Shown here one piece after another: positions 1 to 9,700 of a DNA stretch of 64,000 nt. Where the stretch lies: contig CP154956.1 in the NCBI GenBank assembly GCA_039621445.1, positions 75,864,192-75,928,191 of the forward strand. The letters are read 5' to 3'. Each line of letters begins with the position of its first letter. Positions within the stretch are counted from its first letter, which is position 1. The DNA comes from Euglena gracilis (taxonomy: Eukaryota > Euglenida > Euglenophyceae > Euglenales). The notes under the pieces are model-generated. The model ran no database searches, had not been told where the DNA came from, and saw only the letters and a program-made list of their open reading frames with translations. A program made the translations under genes and the position numbers.

Positions 1-74
1 GTCGAATTTACAGACACAATCCTCGAAAGATGCTGCCATTCTTAGTGCAAGGATCCCATACAATCCAAAACAGA

Positions 75-195
75 TCTCCACTTGAAACCGTCATACACAT
101 AAGGCGTTGAAGCAAGGGGAAGCCCCGTCAATTCGGCCAGGGCCAGCGCATTGAAATAGTGGCCAAGATGATTGCCCAGGCGACCGCGATTCAGC
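75..195 (-). CDS. Partial exon, glycosyltransferase-like (fucosyltransferase-type N-terminal motif)
   Basis: A minus-strand reading frame at the window edge encodes GRLGNHLGHYFNALALAE followed by LTGLPLAS. This resembles the G-R-L-G-N-x-x-x-x-Y-x-x-A-L-A-L-A signature near the donor-sugar site of GT11/GT23-like fucosyltransferases and related enzymes. A plausible acceptor, CCCAG followed by GCTGAAT, places the exon start near position 195. The left end is uncertain because several GT donors are possible near 75-85, and no continuation can be followed off the window. The exon has the same strand and moderate GC as the other host exons. Assignment rests on one motif, so family-level function is tentative. 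Confidence 0.35.
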
Positions 196-269
196 CTGGG
201 CTCACAGATGACTCGGCACCACGCCGCTGCCCTTCCCACAAAATCATTTCGCATCTTAAACCCCCCCAA

Positions 270-1165
270 TCAGAAGACCCCCCCCCCCTCGGGTTTCCCG
301 CCAAAAATCCAAATAACAGGCCCCCCCCCCGACCAAGCCGGCCGACAAAGTTGACCAAAATTTTTCCGAAAATTGGTGAAAAGGTCAAAAAATCTCCACA
401 AACAGGTCAACATCGGGAACAAAACTGATATCTGGTACCTTGAAACATGGCCTATCCACCCAAAAGTCGAAAAAAAGCGTCTTGCAAATTTTTTAAGTTG
501 GACCACGTTCAATTCCCGGATCGGCTGCTGGCCGAAGGGTTTTACTTTAGACAAAGGGACAATTAGACAATTAGAAGCCCCCCCCTCGGTTTTTCCGCAG
601 AGTGACTGAGTAGTAGCCCCGGGGGGCTTCTAATTGGGGGGGGTTAACGCCCCCATGTCCAAAAACAGTGGTCTCTGTCCTCCAGACAGACAAGGGGGGG
701 GGCGGTGGTCGTTGGACACAGGGTTCTGACCAAAAAGGGTGTCCTTTGACTGGGGGGTCGGCAGGGTTTGATAAAAGGACAGGTGGGGGGGGGTGGTCCG
801 GACCCCCCCTGCGGGCCAGGAGGGGGGGGGGGTGGGGGGACCCCCCCCCCCCCACCTAAACAGTGGCGCAGTCAGGGTGACCGAATTTGGGCCCGGCGCA
901 AAGCGCCGGGCCGAAAATTTTTGACCCCCCAAAACGACCAAAAGTGCCATTTTGGGCACTTTTTGGGCAAAATATTGCCAAAAATGCAGAAAATTTTCGG
1001 CGCGAAGCGCCGGAGGAAAAAATTAACCCTTTTTGGGGGGGGGGGTCCTGGGTACCCCCCCAGGGTCGGTCCGGACCCCCCTGGCAGGTGGGGGGGGGGG
1101 TCCGGACCCCCCCTGCGGGCCGGGGGGGGGGGTGGGGGACACCCCCCCCACCTAAACCATGTAAC
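270..1165. repeat. G/C-tract-rich intergenic DNA with dispersed repeat family A (copy 1, about 766-1060)
   Basis: No coding signal is visible. The stretch is built of G or C runs of 7-12 bases separating AT-rich text. A unit starting near 766 reads: GACAGG plus G-run, TGGTCCGGACC, GCGGGCC, CACCTAAACAGTGGCGC, GTCAGGGTGACCGAA, then the hairpin AAAGTGCC-ATTTTG-GGCACTTT. It recurs nearly base for base at 16,618-16,875. A partial tandem copy of its first third lies at 1,075-1,160. Two small GCGC hairpins sit inside it, near 892 and 1,000. Confidence 0.7.
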
Positions 1166-1319
1166 CCCCCCCCATTTAAACCGACCCGTCGGTTTAGGAC
1201 TTTTGGGTTGGCGGAAATCCTGGAGGGGGTCGGTTTAGACGGGGGGTCGGTTTCAGGGGGAGCACGATGCTGGCCGACGGCGTGACGGAAGCGGGTTGAT
1301 GTCAGCAAGGCAATTTCAA

Positions 1320-1640
1320 TTGGCAAATGCCCAACTTGGTCGGCCAATTCCTAACTTTGAGTGACAAATGCCTAATTTGGATGCAAATTCTTAATTTTCG
1401 GGGGCAAATGCTGAATTTTGGGTGTAATATCCAATTTTTGGTGGCAGACTGCCTAATTTTGGGTGTAAACTTCAAATTTCAGATGGCAAATCCCTATTTT
1501 TGCAATTTTTGGGTTCCAACACCAAATTTTCAGAGGAAAATGCCCAATTTGAGGTGCAAACTCCAAATTTTGGAAGCAAATGCCGAATTTGGGTGTAAAA
1601 TCCTAATTTTGGGTCATCAATACCAACTATTCAATTAGCA
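1320..1640. repeat. Degenerate tandem repeat, period about 20-21 nt
   Basis: About 15 diverged copies of a unit of the form GGCAAATGCCTAATTTTGGG / TGTAAANTTCNAATTTT follow each other head to tail. The phase is kept by the recurring AATTT core every 20-21 nt. The open frame through it is a by-product of the repeat. No function is inferred. Confidence 0.6.
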
Positions 1641-1682
1641 TGGACGCTCTTTCCGTTGGCGGCTTCCATTATGTTGTGCATG

Positions 1683-1800
1683 TTTGTCATCCAACTTGCC
1701 ATGGGTCGGTTTATTTATTTTTTTGGTTGAAATTCTGCAATGGGTCGGTTTGGAAGGGTAGGTCGGTTTAGAAGGGGGGTCGGTTTAAATGGGGGGGGGG
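1683..1800. repeat. GGGTCGGTTTA motif cluster
   Basis: The 11-mer GGGTCGGTTT(A/G) occurs several times here and again at 1,184-1,260, on both sides of the 20-nt tandem repeat, usually after a G run. It appears to be part of the G-tract repeat landscape. Confidence 0.5.
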
Positions 1801-2760
1801 TTTACGCCCTCCTTATATCAAACCCTGGGGGTCGGTCGTTAGACAACAGATTCTTTCGGTCCAAAAAAAAGGTCCACAGACTGGCCAATCCTCTGAAAAG
1901 GTGTCCTCCGGTTGGGGGGGGGTTGAAAACAACTGCGGTACAGAAATACTGGACCAGCAGCAGCGACGTGTTTGGGGCTGCCCACTGACTGCATCCGTGT
2001 GGAGGCAGAGTGGCCCCTGGCGTGGGATGGCACACGTCCTCAGAGCCTCGGCCAGGTGGGGCAGCCACCCTGCACTGTGTGCAGCGATGAACGTGTGGGC
2101 GACAGCGTGGGGTGCCCCGCATGGCCGTTGCGGCCAGGTGTTTAAAACCTGGGGGTTGGCGCCAACCCACCAACCCACTTGGCCACCCCATATTAGGATC
2201 CGGGGGGGGGGGGGGGGTTGGACCTTGCACCCACATGGAGCGTGCAAGGAAAAACTCCTTCGACATCAAAAAAAGGGGGGGAAAACAGAAAAACAGAAAA
2301 TAAAAAAGAAAAAACAGAAAAAAAAACAGGAAGGGCTGGGGGTCAGGTCCCCCACACACCAGGGTGGGGTGAGTGTTCGACCCCCCCTCCTGCCACCCAC
2401 AGGGTTTCTGGGATTCTGTTTCAGCCCTGTCTCCAGAGGGGCTCCACTTTGGGTCAATTTTGGGTTCCCAGAATTCTCTCAACCCGGAAACCCAGAACAA
2501 CCCGGGTTTGAAAATCCTGAGCACCCACTCCCCACTGAACACCCCAAGGGGAAGGGGGAGGGGGAAAGATGGGATGGGGACCCACCAACCCATCTATCCA
2601 CCAGCACCTACAGCCCACCTACCCACCATTTGTTAAAGAACGCCCCGGGGGGGGGGTCCAGCCAGCCAGCTGAAAAAAAGGGACTTACAATGGGGGGAGA
2701 ATTGGGATCGGCCAGGGGCTGGTTGGGAGGCGTTGCAGTCCTCACACGACGGAAACGTCG
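1801..2760. other. Noncoding stretch; no gene recognised
   Basis: Mixed G-tract and A-rich sequence. A minus-strand stretch at about 1,990-2,120 has exon-like composition but no recognisable family. Copy 1 of a short dispersed motif (GGGTTTCTG, then GATTC, then TTCAGCCC) lies at 2,398-2,432. The same motif occurs in introns at 6,940 and 10,736. Confidence 0.4.
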
Positions 2761-3171
2761 GTGGAGCTTAGGCGGCCTAACTCGCACTTAGCTTTGAAAG
2801 TGACTGTAAATTTGCACCAACGCGCAAAACCCCCAAAAAGTTTGGTTTTACACCACCGTGGCCTGAGACTCGGGACAGTCTGAAAATAGTGTCTCCCTGC
2901 ACCCCAGGACCTGGGGACGAACCAACGACTGGGAACTCCACGGTCCACGGGCACAGCACTCCCGGGTCCCAGTGTGCATGGACACAAGGCGGCGGGTGAT
3001 GAAACGAGGGGACTCCACTTACTCATTTGCGCTTTGGTGCAATTTTTTGAAATTACAAAAATAAAACCATTTGCGCTTTGGCGCAAATTTTTGACTTTTT
3101 TGTTATTCAACACGTGGGTGACCATTGCCGCATTTGAACAATGATAACAACTTTTGAGTCAACATGTGTTT

Positions 3172-3572
3172 CCATTTGCGCCAAAGCGCAAGGGGTAGGC
3201 TCATGAAGAATGGAAATTTACGAGTTACCTTGCGCCAAAGCGCAAGTAGAAATACAATTTTTAAAATTGCAAAAGCAACATGGCTTGCGCCGAAGCGCAA
3301 ATGTAACTGTTTAAAACTTATCTCACAACGCAGGGAGAGAACGGCCCTGGTAGAGTAAGAACACCAGAGGGGATGGAGCACAAAAATGTAGAACAGGGGG
3401 ACGGAAGCCTACTCTCAGTCACGTTGACTTAAAACTGGTCAGCATTGCGCGTCGGCGCAAGAGCCGCGTTGCTTTGACAATCTTAAAAGTGTATTTCTAC
3501 TTGCGCTTTGGCGCAATATAACTCTTAAATTTCCATTCTTCATGAGCCTACCCATTGCGCTTTGGCGCAACA
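3172..3572. repeat. Foldback (inverted repeat) 1 inside the TIR element
   Basis: The left arm, about 3,172-3,290, starts with TTGCGCCAAAGCGCAA and reads GGTAGGCTCATGAAGAATGG. It is matched in inverse by the right arm, about 3,465-3,572. The spacer is about 175 bp. The arms carry scattered mismatches (TTACGAGTTACC against TTAAGAGTTATA), so this foldback is older than foldback 2. Each arm contains two TTGCGC palindromes. Confidence 0.75.
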
Positions 3573-4388
3573 GTCATCAAGTTGTATTTTCCATTTTTAT
3601 CACTGCGGGTGGAGAGAGCAGTCCTGGAAGCATCTCATCACCAGAGCGGACAGAGCTCAGGTGAAGGGAAGCCTTGCCTGGGGCAGGAAGCCAACCCCCT
3701 GGTGTGTGAAAGCAACCACCAACTACTTGATATCCAGACGTGCCTTGTCCTGTGCGTTGTAAACCCAACTTCCAGTGCCGGAGGTTCCTCCCACTTGCCT
3801 CGCACTTAAGCGTGCCTGAGGGGCCCTTCTCTTTGGCCGACTTTTAAAAGTCGGAAAATACCTGTGTGGAAAAGAACAAGTAGCAGATAAACCCTGGGAA
3901 TCACAGCCGAGGAAACAGTTTTAGGCGTCGAAAGGGTGTTTTAAAGAAGCTCCTCACCCCCCTTTCCTCGCCCAGGATTTGAAGCACAGAACTTTGGGGA
4001 TGAGCGAAATGGAATTGAGAAATTGAAATGGCCCATCAACAGCGGCAGAGAAGGGAAGACATGCTGACACACCTTTCTTCGGTATTTTGTAACCCACCAG
4101 ACAGCCACATGCCACCAGGAAGATGGAGGCATTGTTCAGCAGAAAAAGCCTTTCTGTCAACATCCCCAAAAACCCCACTTTGTGCACCGAGTGCAAGGTC
4201 ACTGAGGCACCACAGCCTACCGCCCACCATTCGTCTTATTGTAACAACCACTTCCTCCCCAGCACCTGAATAGTTCAAAAGCACCAACCCAGCTTCTGGC
4301 ACAGCAGCGCACAAACCCTCCTCACCATTCTCCCCTATCCCCCACCTTCTCACACAGCACGAATGCATTCAAATACATCTGCCATTTT

Positions 4389-4863
4389 AAAGCACATTTG
4401 CGCTTAAGCGCAAATTTTTAGCTTGCGCTTAAGCGCAAATTAAAAATTTGCGCTTAAGCGCAAGCTAAAACAGAAGCCCCTGAGCTTATGGGAGTCCCTC
4501 TGATGTGTTACGGTGTGTCGGGGGCCCCTCTCTGCATGGCCAGAGTGCGGGCTTGGTAAGGAAAAACATTTGCGCCGAAGCGCAAGGGACATGCCTACAT
4601 AATGCACTGCTTGTTCATCCACATTACACGTCAGCCGCGTGTTTGCACTTCTCAGTTTTTTGTATGACGGTTTGCGCTTCGGCGCAAGGTATTTCCTCAC
4701 CAAGCCCGCACTCTGGCCGTTCAGAGAGGGGCCCCCGACACACCGTAACACATCAGAGGGACTCCCACAAACTCAGCGGCTTCTGTTTTAGCTTGCGCTT
4801 AAGCGCAAATTTTTAATTTGCGCTTAAGCGCAAGCTAAAAATTTGCGCTTAAGCGCAAATGTC
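4389..4863. repeat. Foldback (inverted repeat) 2 inside the TIR element
   Basis: Arms of about 190 bp (4,389-4,584 and 4,670-4,863) are nearly perfect inverse copies around an 85-bp spacer. The outer part of each arm is three TTGCGCTTAAGCGCAA palindromes separated by AAATTTTTAGC-type linkers. The inner end is TTGCGCCGAAGCGCAA. Both strands therefore encode the same shadow peptide, which is not a gene. Confidence 0.8.
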
Positions 4864-6054
4864 CATAACCATTGCCTTCTGTGCCCGGCAGTGTGGGGCC
4901 TGGCGTTGCTCACCAGACGTTGGGAGAGGTCCCTAGGCTCGCCCTCAGTCCCCCCACCCCCCCCCCCCCCACCAGGGTAGTTCCCGCTGCACCGCTCCTC
5001 GCGCTTCAAGCACCCAGGGATCACAACTCTGTGACATGCCGTTTTTTCCAACTTTTCACAACGTGCATGTAGAGTCCACCCTCTGGATGCCTCAGCAGCC
5101 AAACTCTTCACGGACATATCACAGAGCCAAAAAAGCCACAAAAAGGGCCAATTGTCACCTGGACTGTGTGGCACCATCCGGGGAACACGGCCAAGGCTTC
5201 AAAAACGAGGGACTCGCAACGGGGGTTTCGGCCCATTTTTGGGAAAATTCACGTGTCCCGGCGGTCAAACCCAGGGTTTTGGACCTTTTTCAAAATGGTG
5301 CACAGGCCGAAAAACACCAAAATTGGGCCTGTTCCCTGGGTCCCAACATCAGAAAATGATGCACACGCCACCGTGGAGGGTCTCCACGGAACCAGAGGGT
5401 CAAAAGGGTGGGTTCTACCGCCGGGTCTCAAAGAAATCGAAAATTTGCGCCAAAGCGCAAGCTAAAAATGAAAACCTCAAGTGCGAGTTAGGCCGCCTAA
5501 GTGGAGGGGTGCAGGGGACAAACACCGGGGGCGGGGCGTTGAAAGCCATGGCCACCGAGAGGAGGGAGAGGAGAAGCCGCATTGCAACTGGGAGACGAGT
5601 GCAGATGGCAAGGAAGGTGCCTTCGTGTGGTCGTTGGCGATCCCCCACCCAAAGAAGTGTTTGTGGTCGACCAAAGAAGTGTTTGTCTGTTTGCATGTTA
5701 CCCGCCCCACCCTCCTCATACAATGCCACCCAAACTCGATATCTAGGTGGAATGTCAAGACCCTCAGATCCCATTTGTCAATCTGAACACGTTGGTTGCA
5801 ATATTTCACTGCGGCCAGAATCGCAGACCATTTTCACACACTAATCGGTGAAATCATGCCCGGCATAATTTCCCGATTTCTTTTTGTGGTTGGATGGCCT
5901 TCGGTCACGGCCCAACCAATTGCTGAACAATTCCAAAATTGGCGAGGCAATTTGAAGGAATAGACTTTGGGTTAAGATTCTCATGCAAACAGTTGAACAC
6001 GTCCAGTTCAACATTGCTATATTGGCCCCACAGCGTACCAGTTACTACAAACAG

Positions 6055-6151
6055 CCGCCCAACTAGGGTTAATGCACATGAGAGGACACTCGCTCAGCAC
6101 CTTTGGTGCCTCACTCGAGTCCCTCTATGTGTATTAACCCTGGTTGGGCGG
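6055..6151. repeat. Long hairpin, 47-bp arms with 3-nt spacer
   Basis: Arm 6,055-6,101 (CCGCCCAACTAGGGTTAATG onward) pairs with 6,105-6,151 (ending ATTAACCCTGGTTGGGCGG) with a handful of mismatches and almost no loop. It lies in noncoding DNA between the TIR element and the hydrolase gene. Confidence 0.7.
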
Positions 6152-6736
6152 TGTATGCACACACATTGCAATCACAATCCTATGCTCTGAGGAAACTCTC
6201 TGGCTGGATTCATGTCTGGTCACAGCTGACCGCGGCCGGCCACGGTTCCAACCATTGTATTGCCAGCAACGCGCATGTTTGGATTTGCGGCTGGCTAGCC
6301 AAACGCAATCCAACCTTCCACCCTCTCCACAACCAACAACAACACACATGCATATATGTGATTTGAACATCCAGGTGCCAGCTCTCTGACAGTCTTCCTC
6401 CCAATTCATTTTTCTTGGAGCTGTGCATTTGGGGGGGATAAGGTTGCTTCGAAGCCTGGAGAGTTACTCACTCTCCAGGAGCGATGGAAAAGCGATAGAA
6501 AATAACGGGACGCAGACGATCAAGAACATGCGATTGGGCATCGTTGACATTTGTGCCCTGGAAGAGGTTCCATTGCTTCTTTGTTCTTTTTTTTTCTTCC
6601 TTTGGGGGGCTTCCTCGGGAAGTGGGAAAATCAGTGCTTGCGGGAGCAGGGCCAAACGCTTCGGCGCAATAGCGAGCGTACGTGGTCAATGGGAGGTTGT
6701 AATTTCATATGGTTTGGGCAAAGATGAGGCTGCGGC

Positions 6737-9700
6737 CTAAGGCTCTTGTCCGGCCAGGAGGGCCAGCGCTTCGGCGATGCGGGGCACCAAGAGGTGGGGG
6801 GCGAGGGCGATGCTGCTGAGGTGGCCGCCCGGCACCCACCGCCAGGGCTGTATGGAAAGGCCTGGCGGGGGGGAGGTGACAGGGTTTCAATAAAAGGATG
6901 TGCCGTAGGAGGATGCCCTGCCACCCCCCATAGGGTTTCTGCGAATCCCGTTCAGCCCTGGCCACCGCACCGCCACCTCGCCGGGGACCCGGGCCAGGCA
7001 GGCGTGCAGGTGCCGCGCCTCCTCTGGCCGCACGAACTTGTCGTGGGCGGCGTTGACCAGCCACACAGCAGGCGGGGCTGAGGCGGCCTCGGGGCGGAGC
7101 GACGTCAGCCCTGATGCCTGGAGGGCCCGCTGGACGGTCTCCGAAGAGCTCCTGCTGACGATGCGGTCCGATCGAAGAGACAGGAACAGAAATGACGGGG
7201 GCCACCCATCCCTTCCCATCATCATTGATTTTTTGTCCTCGTGCCTTTCCTTTGCTCTCGTACCTGCCTTCTGGAGGAGCGTCTCTCATCAAACTTTACC
7301 CAACAACCAAAAGAACACAAATTGTAAGTCATGGATGTGGGAAAAAACTGTCACCAATGACAATCCATTGTCATGGTGCAGTGGACTCGAAAAGCTCCTT
7401 TTATTCACCGTGCACATTTCAAAATGACAACTGCGCCATATTTGTATTATAGGACGGACCCCGGGGTCGTCCGACAGGAGGGCAGGATCCAACACCCTCC
7501 CTGCCCAGGCGCTGAAAAAGTCGTCCAGCTCAGAATATGTTGCGTTCAGGGACTTGCAAACGGATTCAAAGTTGAAGATGCTTTTCAGAGCTGTCTTTTC
7601 AACATTTTCTGTGCCAGACGGTTTCTTTGGCTGCTGCTCTCAGAAGAGTTGCTCCGGCGCAGCCAATCACAAAGAAGTGTTTTCATGTTGTCACGCTTTT
7701 TTTTTTCTTCAAGTACACCTAAAGCATGGGTACAATGCACTGAACCAAATACATACAACAACGTCCTATGACTCGTTTTCAAAAAGGCTAACTCAGTCCT
7801 CAAAAGAGGAAATTGCGGGGCATGCATACAAATGCGGCAGAAAAACGTTGGGAAAGGTAGGAGTTGGAAGACCCATACGTCCCAAAGGGCAGCAGCAGCT
7901 CAGGCTCCAAAGCGGAAAGGCCCTTCCACTCAGGGAAATGCTCCACCACCGCCGCTGCGTCTTTCCCTAACGCATCGACGTCAACGTCCCCCCCATGCGA
8001 TTGCTGGCTGACATACATGGACACCAGCCCGATCCTGTCCGTCATTTAACTTTCTCTTCAGATTCCAGATGTCTGCAAACCCCAGAATAACCTTGCGGTG
8101 CTCTTATATACTCCATGGCCGAACGACGTCGCATCCGGAAAAGTTGAAAAAATCTGTCCAACAAACGTTTTCGCACCCCCGAAGGCACACGATGAGAAAC
8201 GATGGACGTTTCCGCAAAACCAGGTGGTGGACAATAATAATCATCCAAAAAGCCATAATGCTTGACTATCCGTGCATTGAAGCACCAAAATAAAAAAAAT
8301 GTGCCAAACAAGCGGTTGACACCAACGTTGCTGTTGAAAAAAGCGGGAAATAAATCCACCAGACGGAACAGGTGATGCAGACTAGCGAGGGCTCCAAGCT
8401 ACAAGCACACGCCACAAACAGGGGATTCCATTCCATCCGGGCGATGCAGCCGACCGCACTTGGCTCCTTCCCGCTTTGTTGCCTCAGCTCCCGTTTCAAT
8501 TGAGTCTTGTACTGTACTTTTCCTTTGGCAACTGTATTCAACACGATGGCGGCCGTGGTGCATGTCGTTTTGGGGGAGGGTGGGAGTGAAAAAAAAAAAG
8601 TGGAGAAAACCCCCAAGCACCCAAAACAGAGGGCGAATCGTCACCCACCGGTCTCAGCAATCGCACACTCTCCGCGCAGGAAGCCGCTCACCAGGACCGA
8701 AGCGGACTCACTTCCGAGGTAGGCCCCGCCACAGTGGCATGGACCAAACCCAAGAGGCCGGACGGACAGGGTGGGCCATTCTGACTCAGGCAAGGGCGGC
8801 CCCGTGAGCCCCTTTCTCCCCAATGCCCCGATGCCCAGGACGTCCGGGGCACCGCGGCTGACAGCCCCGATGCGCTGTGTGCTGACCCCTGCCCGGGCGC
8901 CGAGGACGGCTGCCCCGAGGGCCTGCGCCGTGCCGAGACTCCTTTTTAACCCACAGGGGGGGGGGGTGCCCCGCGCCCAAAGCCGCCCAGGGGTCAGCTT
9001 TAAGTCCTGGCTGGATCTCTGGGGCAGGCAAATTTTCATTCTTCGGCGCCGGGGGTGGTGGTGGTGGTGCCAAAGCAATACTACCCACTCCCAAAACCAG
9101 ACCCCAAACACTTTCTGCCCTCGCCTCCCCGTAATGCCCCGTCCCGGAAAAAGCAGCCTGGCCGCACCGTACGACATGCCGGTGACGACGCAGGGCCGCT
9201 GCCAGCGCTCCGTTGCCCAGCGGGCCCAAGAGGAGCCTGCGCAGTGCGGGAAGGGGCCAGACCTGGAGGGTTGGAACCAGAGGCTTTGGGGACAACGTGG
9301 GGGAGGGGTTGGCACCCCCCCCCCCCCGCCACTTTGGGGTCCGGATTTATTTCGGCGCATTGGACCAAACAGTGAGAGGGTAAATACCCGCAAGGCCTCC
9401 TGGGAGGGGGAGGGGTCCAGCCAACCCCCCCCCCAGGTCACCAACTTTCTAAAATTTCTGAGCCGCCCGGACAGCCCAGAGCGTGTGCCTCCCACATGCC
9501 GGCCAGCGTCGCCCGCAGGTACGTCGAGACGTCGGCCGGGTAGAACGCCACCTGGCCCTTGGGCCGCCGCCGGCCATAGATGGGGTTCTCGAGGAGGACG
9601 GCTGGGGCCAGGGCCGGTGGGGGGACGCTGCCCCGCCAGGTCGCTGGGGGAGTGCCATGCGGATGGCAGCCGGGGTGCCTGGCCACGCGTCAATGGGGGG

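Larger units (their letters stand above)
3020..5460. repeat. Array of interspersed 16-bp palindromes TTGCGC-NNNN-GCGCAA
   Basis: Copies are seen near 3,028 (imperfect), 3,069, 3,174, 3,230, 3,285, 3,445, 3,500, 3,554, 4,392, 4,416, 4,446, 4,568, 4,671, 4,792, 4,818, 4,844 and 5,443. The centre varies in matched fashion (TTAA, CAAA/TTTG, CGAA/TTCG), so self-complementarity is kept while the sequence changes. Spacing is irregular, unlike a CRISPR or satellite. Confidence 0.8.
2767..5501. mobile_element. 2.7-kb terminal-inverted-repeat element with internal foldbacks, noncoding
   Basis: The ends are a 23-bp perfect terminal inverted repeat: CTTAGGCGGCCTAACTCGCA plus CTT at 2,767-2,789, and its reverse complement at 5,479-5,501. 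It is flanked by the 5-bp direct repeat TGGAG at 2,762-2,766 and 5,502-5,506, the expected footprint of cut-and-paste insertion. No transposase-like frame is visible, so it would be non-autonomous. The interior holds at least 14 copies of a 16-bp palindrome family, TTGCGC-NNNN-GCGCAA, and two large foldback structures (listed separately), suggesting nested or amplified palindromic units. The superfamily is not assigned; the end sequence is not one I recognise. Confidence 0.75.

Noticed and set aside
1901-2791. 296-codon plus-strand ORF
   Set aside because: Spans G- and A-homopolymers with no conserved segment; composition changes abruptly along it.
4440-4816. Two related 103-residue proteins on opposite strands
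   Set aside because: They are the two arms of foldback 2 read in opposite directions.
3020-5460. CRISPR-like array of short palindromic repeats
   Set aside because: Spacing is irregular, spacers are not uniform in length, no cas genes occur, and the context is a eukaryotic intron-rich genome.
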